NCBI GenBank assembly: GCA_963792175.1
Contig: CAWBVG010000003.1
Location: forward strand, 1-64,000
Length of the DNA: 64,000 bases
Reading direction: 5' to 3'
Source of the DNA: CAWBVG01 sp963792175
Lineage (GTDB): Bacteria > Acidobacteriota > Vicinamibacteria > Vicinamibacterales > CAVVIG01
A model generated the notes under the pieces. The model did not search any database and was not told where the DNA came from. It was given only the letters and a program-made list of their open reading frames with translations. This document shows, in pieces, positions 28,471 through 37,557 of the stretch. Both the position numbers and the translations under genes were made by a program. The first letter of the stretch is position 1; each line of letters begins with the position of its first letter.

Positions 28471-30574
28471 TTGAAACCCTCCCTTGGCGTGCGTCTCACC
28501 CTTCGTGCCTTCGCGATGATCGGTGTGGCGGTCGCTCTGCTCCAATCTGCCCCACGAGCCCAGCAGCGCTCCGTGTTCCGCTCCGGCACCGAGCTCGTGC
28601 TGGTCAACGTCGTCGTGCGCGACAAGAGCGGCGCGGTCGTCCGCAATCTGTCGCGCGACGACTTCACGGTGACCGAAGACGACAAGCCGCAGACGATTAC
28701 CAGCTTCGACTTCGAGGAGCTGGCGCCTTCGCCGACCGCCACGGACCGAGCGGCTGCGCCGTCGCCGGCGGCCGCAGACCGATCGGCTGCGGCGACGCCG
28801 GCTCAGTCAATTCTTTCGTCGCCGGGCCGTGCCGACGATCGGAGCGCAGTCAGCCGAGCGTCCGTCGGCGAAGGTCGACATGCGCGGGCGCCGGCTCATC
28901 GTGCTGTTCTTCGACCTGAGCTCGATGCAGCCCGAAGAGCTCGAGCGCGCCGTGACGGCGGCGCACGACTACGTGGAGCACAAGCTGGCCGACGCCGATC
29001 TCATCGCCATCGCCTCGTTCTCGACGTCGCTGCAAGTCGTCCAGGACTTCACGGCCGACGCGGAAACGCTGCGCAACGCGATCGATGGGTTCGGATCGAA
29101 CAATGCGGCCGGCTTCGACAACGGCCTGACCGGCGACGTCGAAGACACGCCGGACACCGGCAACGCGTTCACCGCCGACGACACCGAGTTCAACATCTTC
29201 AATACCGATCGCCGTCTCGAGGCACTGCGGACGCTGGCCGACCAGCTCGCCGGCATCGAGCAGAAGAAGTCGGTCATCTACTTCAGCAGCGGCATGAGCC
29301 AGCAGGGTCAGGACAACCAGGTGCAGCTGCGGCGAACCGTGGACCGCGCCAATCGCGCCAACGTGTCGATCTACGCGGCCGACATGCGCGGACTGCAGGC
29401 ACTCGTCCCCGGCGGCGACGCGACCCAGGGCAGCCGGCGAGGAACGTCCTCCTTCTCCGGCGCCTCGACGCGAAACCAGTTTGGCAGTCAGGCGGCTTCG
29501 CAGGATACGCTGACGACCATCGCGGAAGATACTGGCGGACGCGCGTTCTTCGACTCGAACACGTTTGGTCAGGTGTTCGACCGCGTCGTCAACGACACGT
29601 CCGCGTACTACGTGCTTGGCTACTCGAGCACCAACCCTGCCCGTGACGGCCGCTTCCGGCGCATCCGCGTGCGGCTGAAGCAGTCTGACCTGAAGTTGGA
29701 ATATCGATCCGGCTACTACGCCCCGCGAGACTTCGCACATTCGACCAAAGACGATCGCGAGGAGCAGCTGCAGGATCAGCTCACGTCCGATCTGTCCGCG
29801 ACCGATCTGAGCGCGTACGTATCGACCGCCTATTTCCGGCTGGCGGACAACCGATACTTCGTGCCGCTGTCGGTCGTCGTGCCCGGTTATCAGCTGCCGA
29901 TCACGAAAACGACCGACAAGAACAAGGCGACGATCGATGTGCTCGGTCTCGTGCGCGACGAACAGCGGCGCCCCGTGGGGCGCATTCGCGATACGGTCCG
30001 GCTTTCGACGGATGCCGCCGACGACATCCGCAAGAAGACGGTGCAGTACGAAACCGGGTTCGAGATGCCGCCGGGCAGATATCGCGTGAAGGTCGTGGTT
30101 CGAGAAAACCAGGACGGCACCTTCGGTTCGTACGAAACGGACATCGTCGTGCCGGACGTCAAGCGCGACGCCGTGAAACTGAGCTCCGTGGTCGTCGGCA
30201 CGCAACTGCAGCCTGGCGCGCGGAAGAACGATCGCAACCCCCTGGTGCGCGACGGCCGGGAACTGGTGCCGAACGTCACGCACGTCGTCTCGGCGGGCCA
30301 GCACCTCTATTTCTATTACGAGGTCTACGAGCCGGCGACGCCGGTGAAGCTGCTCACGAGCATCGCGTTCTTTCGCGGCCGCCAGCGGCTGTTCGAGACG
30401 CCGGTTGTCGAGACGACGCAGTTGACGGCGCCGGACCGGAAGACCGCCGTGTTTCAGTTCGACGTGCCCGCGGCGTCGCTGCCGCCCGGGTTGTACACCT
30501 GCCAGATCAACGTGATCGACGATTCCGCAGGGACTTTTCAGTTCCCTCGGATGCAGTTGTACGTCCGCCGCTGA
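28471..30574 (+). CDS. VWFA-related protein of the acidobacterial type (one frameshift)
   Basis: About 700 aa after repair. The N-terminal domain has VFRSGTELVLVNVVVRDKSG and a signal sequence (TTG start at 28471, ATG at 28516 possible). A Pro/Ala-rich linker contains the frame break (net one extra base between about 28730 and 28825), after which the von Willebrand A-like domain starts (RRLIVLFFDLSSM, with KKSVIYFSSGM and YVLGYSSTN). A long C-terminal beta-rich region follows. The N-terminal plus VWA arrangement matches the VWFA-related domain described from Acidobacteria. It is probably exported; the ligand is unknown. Confidence 0.88.
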
Positions 30575-30596
30575 CGGCCTCCCTTACAATGCGGTC

Positions 30597-31634
30597 GTGG
30601 CCGCGTGGCGAATGGCTGCCGTCTCGGTGTGTTCGACGCTGGCGCTCGTCGACGGCGCGCAGCCGCCCGGGCTCCGCGTGGCCGCGATCGAGTTCTTCGG
30701 CCAAAAAAGCGTGGACACAGCTGCGATTCGCGCCGCCTTGCCGTTTCGCGAAGGCGACGAATTGCCACAAGGGACCGGAGTCAAAGAGCGCGTAGGCGCG
30801 GTCGTCCTTCAGTCGATTGGCAAGGCCGCCACCGATGTCGCCGGTGTTTGCTGCACGGCGGATGGCGGGCTCCTCGTCTTCATCGGCATCCCTGGCGAAT
30901 CCTACCAGGCGTTCGCATACAGCCCGGCGCCGACGGGGCACGCTCGCGTGTCGAACCAGCTCGAGCAACTCTACGACCGACTTGGCGAGGCGATCGGCGC
31001 AGCCGTGCGGAAAGGCGGGGATGCCGCCGAGGAAGACCGCTCGAAGGGCTACGCGCTGACGAAGGATCAGCAGGTGCGATCGATTCAGCTCGAGCTGCGG
31101 CGTTACGCGATCCGTCACGAGCCGGAGCTGCTACGGGTCCTTGAATCCTCGTCCGACCAGAAGCATCGCGCGATCGCAAGTCAGGCGCTGGGCTACGCGC
31201 GGCAGTCGCGCCGTCAGCTCCTCGCGCTGACGCGCGCAGTCCGCGATCCGGACGAAGAGGTTCGTAACAATGCCACCCGTGCGATCGGTGTCCTGCTCGA
31301 CGCGAACGAGCGGCTGGCACACCAGATCCCTCCGGACGCGTTCATCGAGATGTTGAATTCTGGGATCTGGACCGATCGAAACAAGGGCGCCATGGTGCTC
31401 GAGCGGTTGACCGTATCGAGGAACCCGGTGGTGCTGGCGCAGCTCAGAAGCATGGCGCTCGATTCGTTGATCGAGATGACGCTGTGGCGCGCCGCCAGTC
31501 ATGCGTACTTCGCACGAATGCTGCTCGGGCGCGTGGCAGGCATCCCCGAAAAACAGCTCGAAGAGCTGGCGCAGAAGGGCCCGCCTGAGACGATCGTCGA
31601 GGCGATGGCCGGCAAACCCGGTGGCGTGCGATAG
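30597..31634 (+). CDS. HEAT-repeat protein with POTRA-like N-terminus
   Basis: A protein of 345 aa with a GTG start and a signal-like N-terminus. Residues about 25-55 (LRVAAIEFFGQKSVDTAAIR) look like the start of a POTRA/Omp85-type repeat. Residues about 160-320 are armadillo/HEAT-type helical repeats (HRAIASQALGYARQS, DEEVRNNATRAIGVLLDA). It starts 22 bp after the VWFA gene, so the two probably share a transcript. Function is unknown; a scaffold role is inference. Confidence 0.7.
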   Translation: MAAWRMAAVSVCSTLALVDGAQPPGLRVAAIEFFGQKSVDTAAIRAALPFREGDELPQGTGVKERVGAVVLQSIGKAATDVAGVCCTADGGLLVFIGIPGESYQAFAYSPAPTGHARVSNQLEQLYDRLGEAIGAAVRKGGDAAEEDRSKGYALTKDQQVRSIQLELRRYAIRHEPELLRVLESSSDQKHRAIASQALGYARQSRRQLLALTRAVRDPDEEVRNNATRAIGVLLDANERLAHQIPPDAFIEMLNSGIWTDRNKGAMVLERLTVSRNPVVLAQLRSMALDSLIEMTLWRAASHAYFARMLLGRVAGIPEKQLEELAQKGPPETIVEAMAGKPGGVR

Positions 31635-31656
31635 GTTGTCTTGCGCCCTGCTGCAA

Positions 31657-31762
31657 GGGCCTGCGTTGGGTTGGCGATCCGCAGGCGGGGCCGGTCGAAA
31701 CCACACCGGCGCTCGAATCGAAGCTATAGTCCCGCCGAGGAGCGCCAACCCAATGGAGGCCC
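31657..31762. repeat. Structured repeat element, copy 1 (upstream of acetamidase)
   Basis: A 66-bp core (31677-31742) is enclosed by perfect 11-bp inverted arms (31666-31676 and 31743-31753). A 3x3 mismatch follows, then a further 6-bp pair (31657-31662 with 31757-31762). Inside the core, ggcggg (31684-31689) pairs with cccgcc (31731-31736), enclosing the hairpin gccggt/accggc (31690-31695 with 31705-31710). Copy 2 has the same core with two substitutions but unrelated arms. The element ends 24 bp before the acetamidase ATG. Confidence 0.85.
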
Positions 31763-31785
31763 GCTCCGATCATAGAGAGTGAATC

Positions 31786-32820
31786 ATGATGAACTCGACA
31801 CGGATTGTCGTGACGTGTGCGGGAGTGGCACTCAGTACGGGCCTGCTGTACGGCCAGACGCGCACACCGAAGACGCATCGCCTCGAAGCGACGCCGTCAA
31901 CCGTTGCGTACGGCTACTACTGGGCGGAGGCGAAGCCGGCGCTGCGGATCGCCTCCGGCGACATCATCGACGTCGACACGCTGCTGACCAACAGTCCAAC
32001 CGGACTCGCCCGTGCCGGTGTCCCCGACGACAAGATCCAGGCGTCGCTCAAGGCGATCGTCGCCGAGGTGACCGGCGATCGCCGAGGTCCTGGCGGCCAC
32101 ATCCTGACGGGTCCGGTGTACGTCGAAGGCGCAGAGCCTGGCGACGTGCTCGAGGTGAAGATCCTGTCGATCGATTTCGCGATCGACTACGGCTACAACG
32201 GCTGCAGCGGCTTCATCCCCGAGAACTGCGATCGGTCTCAGACGTCGAAGATCATGACGATCGACAAGAAGACCATGACGTCGGAGTACACGCCGGGCAT
32301 CGTGATTCCGCTGCGGCCATTCTTTGGCAGTATGGGCGTCGCCCCGGCGCCGGATCTCGGCCGCGTCAGCAGCAACCCTCCCGGCCGGCACGCCGGCAAC
32401 ATGGACAACAAGGAGCTGGTCGCGGGTTCGACCCTGTTCATTCCGGTGTTCGCCCCTGGCGCACTCTTCGAGGTCGGCGACGGACACGGCGCGCAGGGCG
32501 ACGGCGAGGTGGATCAGACCGCCATCGAAACGTCGCTGCGCGGCCGGCTGCAGCTGACCGTGCGCAAGGACATGAAGCTGACGTGGCCGCGGGCGGAGAC
32601 GGCCACCGACTACATCACCATGGGCGCGGATCCCGATCTGGCCGTGGCGACGAAGACCGCCATTCAGGAGATGGTCGATTTCCTGGCGGCGACGAAGAAG
32701 CTGACCAAGCACCAGGCGTATCAGGTCGTGAGCCTGGCAGGCAACGTTGCCGTCACGCAGCTGGTCGATAAACCCAACGTCGGCGTCCACGTCAGGATGC
32801 CGAAAAGCATCTTCAAATAG
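31786..32820 (+). CDS. Secreted acetamidase/formamidase family protein
   Basis: A protein of 344 aa with a signal peptide ending near LLYGQ. The family motifs GGHILTGPVYVEGAEPGDVL, GRHAGNMDNKEL and GDGHGAQGDGEV are all present and supply the metal and substrate pocket. The family hydrolyses short amides to the acid and ammonia. Export is unusual compared with the cytoplasmic enzymes but common in environmental homologues. The gene sits between two direct copies of a structured repeat (31657-31762 and 32827-32936) and is convergent with the S9 peptidase. Confidence 0.92.
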   Translation: MMNSTRIVVTCAGVALSTGLLYGQTRTPKTHRLEATPSTVAYGYYWAEAKPALRIASGDIIDVDTLLTNSPTGLARAGVPDDKIQASLKAIVAEVTGDRRGPGGHILTGPVYVEGAEPGDVLEVKILSIDFAIDYGYNGCSGFIPENCDRSQTSKIMTIDKKTMTSEYTPGIVIPLRPFFGSMGVAPAPDLGRVSSNPPGRHAGNMDNKELVAGSTLFIPVFAPGALFEVGDGHGAQGDGEVDQTAIETSLRGRLQLTVRKDMKLTWPRAETATDYITMGADPDLAVATKTAIQEMVDFLAATKKLTKHQAYQVVSLAGNVAVTQLVDKPNVGVHVRMPKSIFK

Positions 32821-32826
32821 AGGAGA

Positions 32827-32936
32827 GCGCTGGGCAGCTGCGTTGACGATCCGCAGGCGGGGCCGGTCGAAACCACACCGGCGTTCGAATCGAAGCAATA
32901 GTCCCGCCGAGGAGCGTCAACGCAGCTGCCCAGCGC
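32827..32936. repeat. Structured repeat element, copy 2 (between convergent genes)
   Basis: The same 66-bp core as copy 1 (32849-32914, 64 of 66 identical) lies between perfect 22-bp inverted arms (32827-32848 and 32915-32936). The right arm contains the last codons and the stop (TGA at 32917-32919, minus strand) of the S9 peptidase, so the left arm is an inverted copy of that gene's 3' end. It may also act as a bidirectional terminator for the two converging genes, though it has no T-run. Confidence 0.88.
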
Positions 32937-34971
32937 GATCGGGTGGTATCCACTTCGTGAACCAGTCGAGGTTCCGCTTCATCTGCTCGCGCTGCTGCAT
33001 CGGCTCGCGCAGGACGTGGCCACCGCGCGGATAGACATCGAATTCGACGGTCTTCCCCCGCCCTTTCAGCGCGCGATACCACTTCCACGCCCCGGCAATC
33101 GGCACTCGCGGATCGACCTCGCCGTGCTGGATCAGCAGCGGCGTCGTCACTTTGTCGGCATAGGTGATCGGCGAGTGCTCGACGTACGACGCCGCGTTTT
33201 CCCAGGGCCGCTTGAAGTAGTCGACCATGAACTCGCCGCCCTCGGAGAGATAGTAGGTGTCGGCAAGATCGCTGAGGCTGGCGCCGGCCGACGCCGCCTT
33301 GAACCGGCCGGTGTGGCCGACGATCCAGTTCGTCATGTAGCCGCCGTACGACGCGCCCATCACGCCGAGCCGATCGCCGTCCGCGATGCCCTGCGCGACC
33401 AGCGCGTCCACGCCGGTCATGATGTCCTTGTAGTCGGCATCGCCCCACGCGTTGACGATGGCGCGCTGGCCGGCCTCGCCATAACCCGCGCCGCCGCGCG
33501 GCATCGGGAAGAGCACCGCGAAACCCGCACTCGCCATCGCCGCGGTCGGATACGGATCGACTTGCGGGACGATATGCATGAATTGCGGGAAGAGGCCGTG
33601 GGTGAAGCCGCCACCGGGTCCGCCGTGCACGTAGACCAGAAGCGGGAGTCGTCGGCCCGGAGTCGCCGTCGATGGCGTCAGTAACAGTCCCCAGATCTCC
33701 ATGCCGTCGAACGACCGCCACGTGATCGGCTTCAGATCGCCAAGCGCGAAGTCGTGCAACTCCGGGTTGACGTCGGTGACCTTCGTCGCGCGCCGGCTCG
33801 CGACGTCGAGCACGACCACATCGCCCATCGTCCGTGCTTCGACCGCCTTGTACGCCATCCGCCGGCCGTCCTGGCTCAGGCTGATGGAAAAGTCGACGGT
33901 CGCCCCCGATGCGATGCGCTCCGCCCGCCCGTCGTCGATCGAGACGCGCGCGACCGGCTGGTCGAACATGCGCTCGCCGCGTCCGAACGTGCCGTCGTTC
34001 GCCTGGAAGTAGATCGAGCGGCTGTCGCGCGACCACACGAATTCGTTGACCCACGCGTCGTCCAGCACGAACACTCGCGGCGCGCCGCCGGCGGCCGCGA
34101 CCACCGTGAGACTTCGCGACGACATGATGTCGGTGCGCCCGTTCGTGGAGATGAACGCAATCTGCCGTCCGTCGGGCGAGAACACCGGTCCCTGATTGAT
34201 GCCTTTGCGATCGACGATCGTGCGCGGAGCGCCGCCCTGCGCGGCGACCGCGTACACGCGCGTCTCGTAAGGAGCCGAAAATCCGCTGCGCGGCGCGGCG
34301 GAGTACGCGATCTCGCGGCCATCCGGCGACCACGAGAACGCGTCGACATAGTGCATCGGCGGCGTCAGTGTCACCGGAGCCGCGGTCGAATCAAGTGTCT
34401 GGACCATCAGGCGGGTCGGACGATCGGGCGCGTCGGCGCGGATGACGAACGATCGATCCTGCCGCTGCCGTTCTTCGTCGACGGACATCGAATCGCGGGT
34501 GAGGTACGCCAGGCGTGTGCCGTCGGGTGACCATTCGTACGCGGACACTCCCTCTGGCGCTGCGGTCAAGCTCTTCGATGGGCCTCCGGCAACGGGGAGT
34601 GCGAACACCTGCGGCCTGGTTCCGGCAAAGCCGAGGACGGAGACCATCGTCCCGTCGGGCGACCACCGCAGCTGCGGTCGTGGCACTGGCACGTTGAAAA
34701 TGCGGACCGTTTCGCCGACTCGTGTGGGCTGGCCGCCTCCGGAAGAGATGAGAAACAGTTCCGCTTCGTGTTCGTTTTTGGGAAGGGACGGCGTCGACAC
34801 CACGTAAGCGACGCGTTCGCCGTCCGGCGAAATGCGCACGTCGACGATGGCCCGCAGCCTCATCAGATCGTCAACCGTTACCGGACGCGAGGCAGCGGCG
34901 GGCGCGGCTCCTGACGAGACGGCAGCGCACAGACCGGCGCAGGCGACAGCGGTCAGGAATCGGGTGTTCAT
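32917..34971 (-). CDS. Secreted S9 family peptidase (acylaminoacyl/prolyl oligopeptidase type)
   Basis: An intact protein of 684 aa with a signal peptide (residues 1-23). Residues about 30-410 form a beta-propeller with repeated WSPDG motifs. The C-terminal alpha/beta hydrolase has the triad Ser541 (GASYGG), Asp620 (GEVDPRVP) and His652 (RGGHVL). It should release peptides or N-blocked residues in the periplasm. Its final residues and stop codon lie inside the right arm of repeat copy 2. It differs from the first S9 peptidase in lacking a Gln-rich insert. Confidence 0.94.
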   Translation of the reverse strand: MNTRFLTAVACAGLCAAVSSGAAPAAASRPVTVDDLMRLRAIVDVRISPDGERVAYVVSTPSLPKNEHEAELFLISSGGGQPTRVGETVRIFNVPVPRPQLRWSPDGTMVSVLGFAGTRPQVFALPVAGGPSKSLTAAPEGVSAYEWSPDGTRLAYLTRDSMSVDEERQRQDRSFVIRADAPDRPTRLMVQTLDSTAAPVTLTPPMHYVDAFSWSPDGREIAYSAAPRSGFSAPYETRVYAVAAQGGAPRTIVDRKGINQGPVFSPDGRQIAFISTNGRTDIMSSRSLTVVAAAGGAPRVFVLDDAWVNEFVWSRDSRSIYFQANDGTFGRGERMFDQPVARVSIDDGRAERIASGATVDFSISLSQDGRRMAYKAVEARTMGDVVVLDVASRRATKVTDVNPELHDFALGDLKPITWRSFDGMEIWGLLLTPSTATPGRRLPLLVYVHGGPGGGFTHGLFPQFMHIVPQVDPYPTAAMASAGFAVLFPMPRGGAGYGEAGQRAIVNAWGDADYKDIMTGVDALVAQGIADGDRLGVMGASYGGYMTNWIVGHTGRFKAASAGASLSDLADTYYLSEGGEFMVDYFKRPWENAASYVEHSPITYADKVTTPLLIQHGEVDPRVPIAGAWKWYRALKGRGKTVEFDVYPRGGHVLREPMQQREQMKRNLDWFTKWIPPDRAGQLR

Positions 34972-35038
34972 GTCGAGGCTGATTGTGCGATCAATCGCAG
35001 CCTGACGCTATACTGATCGTTTTCAAGTGGAGGAGGCC

Positions 35039-35366
35039 GTGGCTTACACGTATCACGACCTGAAGGGGAAAACCGTCCAGGAGCTCCGGGAGATCGCGCA
35101 GACCGTCGAACAGCACGACGCGGTGCAAGGGTTCTCGCAGATGAACAAGGATCATCTGCTTCCCGCGCTGTGCAAGGCGTTGGGGATCGATACCCACGAG
35201 CACCACGCGGTGGTCGGCATCGACAAGCCGGCCATCAAGGCCAAAATGCGCGAGCTGAGGGCGAAGCGCGACTCGGCACTCGAGTCCGGGATCGCGATCT
35301 CTCAGGAGCGTCCGCCGCCAGATCCACCGTCTCAACCGTCAGATTCGGGCGCACGTCGCGCCGTAG
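35039..35366 (+). CDS. Small Rho-N/SAP-like domain protein (frameshift near C-terminus)
   Basis: About 108 aa after repair. GTG at 35039 was chosen because GGAGG at 35029-35033 lies 5 nt upstream; GTG at 35027 is an alternative. Residues about 1-40 (YTYHDLKGKTVQELREIA) form a Rho N-terminal/SAP-like helix-extended domain. The frame breaks near 35287 (one extra base), after which RSVRRQIHRLNRQIRAHV continues to TAG at 35366. The basic C-terminal helix and SAP-like fold suggest nucleic-acid binding; the role is unknown. A possible -10 element TATACT lies at 35009-35014. Confidence 0.7.
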
Positions 35367-35392
35367 CATCACTCACGTCGAGGAGGTTCACC

Positions 35393-36181
35393 ATGGCCGA
35401 TTCACGTCGCACGTCCCTGGGACATTCTCCTGGCCCGAGCTGGCCACTACCGATCAGAAAGGCGCCGTCGCCTTCTATCGCGCGCTGTTTGGCTGGGATC
35501 TCAACGAACAGCCGATGGGCCCGACTGAGATGTATTCGATGTTTCAGATGCGCGGCAAGGAAGTCGGCGCCGCGTACACGATGCGGCCCGAGGAGCGACA
35601 GCCGGCGCGCCGCCGCACTGGAACAACTACGTCACCGTCAAGAACGTCGACGAGGCCGTGAAGAAGGCCGAAGGGCTCGGCGCGAAGGTCTTCGCGCCGC
35701 CGTTCGATGTGATGGAGGCCGGACGGATGGCGGTCCTTCAGGATCCGACTGGCGCTGTCTTTCAGGTGTGGCAGCCCAACAAGCACATCGGCGCGAAGAT
35801 CCTGAACGAACCGGGCGCGCTCTGCTGGACGGAGCTCACGACCTCCGACACCAAGGCCGCCGAGAAGTTCTATACCCAGATGTTTGGATGGACGCCGAAG
35901 CACAGTCCGGCCGGTGCGCCGATGGAATACACGGAATTCAGCATCGCCGGGACGCCGAGCATCGGCATGATGCCAAAACCGGCGCAGATGCCGGCGCACA
36001 TCCCGTCGTACTGGATGCCGTATTTTCAGGTGACCAGCGTCGATGCGTCGGCGTCTAAAGCAAAGGAGCTCGGCGGCAAAAGTGATGGTCGGCGCCGCAG
36101 GATATCCCCGACGCTGGGCGGTTCGCGATCCTGACCGATCCGCAGGGCGCGATGTTCGCGGTGTTTCAGAGACGCGCGTAG
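35393..36181 (+). CDS. VOC family protein with two glyoxalase-like domains (four frameshifts)
   Basis: Start ATG at 35393 with AGGAGG at 35381-35386. Four single-base errors, two missing (near 35402, a T run, and near 35603) and two extra (near 36080, an A run, and near 36096), cancel so the span is an exact multiple of three (262 aa). Repaired domains: first FTSHVPGTFSWPELATTD with FYRALFGWDLNE, second ALCWTELTTSDTKAAEKFY with FAILTDPQGAMFAVFQ. Tandem VOC domains bind a divalent metal or small molecule; the substrate is unknown. Confidence 0.87.
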
Positions 36182-36187
36182 AGACGA

Positions 36188-36256
36188 TTGACCGCAGAGC
36201 CCGCTGAGCTCGCAGAGAAACCATGATCTCTGCGTGCCACGCGAGCTCGGCCGTTA
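36188..36256. repeat. Dispersed 'ccgcagag' hairpin repeat, copy A
   Basis: Left arm 36188-36217 (ttgaccgcagag ... cgcagag) and right arm 36228-36256 (ctctgcg ... ccgttaa) form an imperfect long hairpin with an aaaccatgat loop. It lies just before msrA1. Related copies are at 36932-36997 and, more degenerate, near 52389 and 56657. Confidence 0.6.
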
Positions 36257-36274
36257 ACCGTCGAGGGAGTGCAC

Positions 36275-36923
36275 ATGTTCGGAAAACCTAAAACCATTCC
36301 GTCGAAGGCCGAAGCGCTGCCGGGGCGGGGCGATCCGATGCCCGTGCCAGACACGCATTTCGTCAATCAGCACCGTCTCACCCCGCCGTTTCCCGACGGC
36401 CTCCAGCGCGCACTGTTCGGGATGGGCTGCTTCTGGGGTGCGGAGAAGAAGTTCTGGTCGGTGCCGGGCGTCTACAGCACGGCCGTCGGCTACGCCGGCG
36501 GCCACACGCCGAACGCCACCTACCGCGAGGTGTGCACGGGCATGACCGGCCACAACGAAGTGGTGCTGGTGGTGTTCGATCCGACGGTCGTCGCGTACGA
36601 CGACCTGTTGAAGGTGTTCTGGGAGAACCACGATCCGACGCAGGGGATGCGCCAGGGCAATGACGTCGGTACTCAGGTACCGGTCGGGGATCTATTACTT
36701 CGACGACGCCCAACGACGCGCCGCGGAGCGCACCCGCGACGCGTTCCAGGGTCGTCTGAAGGCGTCCGGGTACGGCGCCATCACCACCGAAATCGTGCCG
36801 GCGCCCGACTTCTATTACGCCGAGGATTACCACCAGCAGTACCTCGCGAAGAATCCGGACGGTTACTGCGGGCTCGGAGGGACAGGCGTCACCTGTCCGG
36901 TGGGCGTCGGAGCAAACGCGTGA
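36275..36923 (+). CDS. msrA: Peptide-methionine (S)-S-oxide reductase, long form (one frameshift)
   Basis: The start ATG at 36275 is preceded by GAGGGA. About 215 aa after removing one extra base near 36672, which joins GNDVGTQ to YRSGIYYFDD. The layout resembles E. coli MsrA, including the N-terminal extension (PSKAEALPGRGDPMPV), the catalytic GMGCFWG and the C-terminal NPDGYCGLGGTGVTCP with the resolving cysteines. It reduces methionine-S-sulfoxide and is probably cytoplasmic. The stop overlaps the next gene's GTG (GTGA). Confidence 0.93.
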
Positions 36924-37555
36924 CAACAATTAACCGCAGAGCACGCAGAACACGCAGAGCAAATCTTTTCTCTGCGTTCTTGGCGTTCTCCGCGGTTTCT
37001 GTTTTTGCCGTCGTCTCGGCGCAGGCGCCCGGCACGAAGACCGCGACGTTCGCCGGCGGCTGCTTCTGGAGCATGGAGCACGTCTTCGACGAGCTGCCGG
37101 GCGTCGTGTCGGTCACGGTGGGTTACGCGGGCGGCAAGGCAAAGAAGCCGAGTTACGAGCAGGTGGAGATGGGGATCACCGGGCATGCCGAGTCAGTCCA
37201 GGTGGTCTACGACCCCGTGAAGATTCCGTACGAACGACTCCTCGACGCGTACTGGCACAACACCGACCCGACCAGCGGCGCGGGGCAGTTCTGCGACACG
37301 GGGTCGCAGTACCGTCCCATCATCTTCGTCGCCGACGAGGCGCAAAGGGCGGCGGCGGAGCGGTCGAAAACCACGCTCGAACAATCGGGGCGGTTCAAGC
37401 GCGTGCTCACGAAGATCGAGCCGGCGACCGAATTCTGGCCGGCCGAGGCGTACCATCAGCACTACTACAAGACGCACGCCGCCGCATACGAGCGATACCG
37501 CGTCGGCTGCGGCCGCGACGCCCGGCTCCGCCAACTCTGGGGCCACGGCCAATAG
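36920..37555 (+). CDS. msrA: Exported peptide-methionine (S)-S-oxide reductase, short form
   Basis: A protein of 211 aa from the GTG at 36920, which overlaps the msrA1 stop (GTGA). The catalytic motif is AGGCFWSMEHVF, followed by VGYAGGKAKKPSYEQV and GTGSQYRP-like SQYRPIIF. The N-terminus, arginine-rich then hydrophobic (FSAFLAFSAVSVFAVVSAQA), looks like a Sec signal peptide. It is encoded by a hairpin repeat of the dispersed ccgcagag family. A periplasmic MsrA beside a cytoplasmic one would repair oxidised envelope proteins. An in-frame TTG at about 36980 is an alternative start. Confidence 0.9.
   Translation: MTTINRRARRTRRANLFSAFLAFSAVSVFAVVSAQAPGTKTATFAGGCFWSMEHVFDELPGVVSVTVGYAGGKAKKPSYEQVEMGITGHAESVQVVYDPVKIPYERLLDAYWHNTDPTSGAGQFCDTGSQYRPIIFVADEAQRAAAERSKTTLEQSGRFKRVLTKIEPATEFWPAEAYHQHYYKTHAAAYERYRVGCGRDARLRQLWGHGQ
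36932..36997. repeat. Dispersed 'ccgcagag' hairpin repeat, copy B, inside msrA2 signal region
   Basis: Arms 36932-36959 and 36970-36997 pair at 22 of 28 positions around a 10-nt loop. The right arm, read in the msrA2 frame, codes the hydrophobic core of the signal peptide. Same family as copy A at 36188-36256. Confidence 0.7.
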
Positions 37556-37557
37556 CG

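Noticed and set aside
28850..30304. Long minus-strand frame opposite the VWFA gene
   Set aside because: The plus strand codes the VWA-like domain with clear motifs; the antisense frame is composition-driven.
31657..31785. Riboswitch in the acetamidase leader
   Set aside because: A near-identical copy lies at the 3' side of the same gene between convergent genes, which fits a dispersed element better than a cis-regulatory aptamer.
31657..32936. Integron attC-like sites flanking the acetamidase
   Set aside because: Folded palindromes around a gene fit superficially, but the outer core sites have the wrong polarity (no RYYYAAC at the 5' end and GTTRRRY at the 3' end), the core is conserved instead of the ends, and no integrase is seen.
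36932..36997. Terminator between msrA1 and msrA2
   Set aside because: The hairpin starts 9 nt after the msrA1 stop, but it has no T-run and is inside the continuous msrA2 frame that overlaps msrA1.
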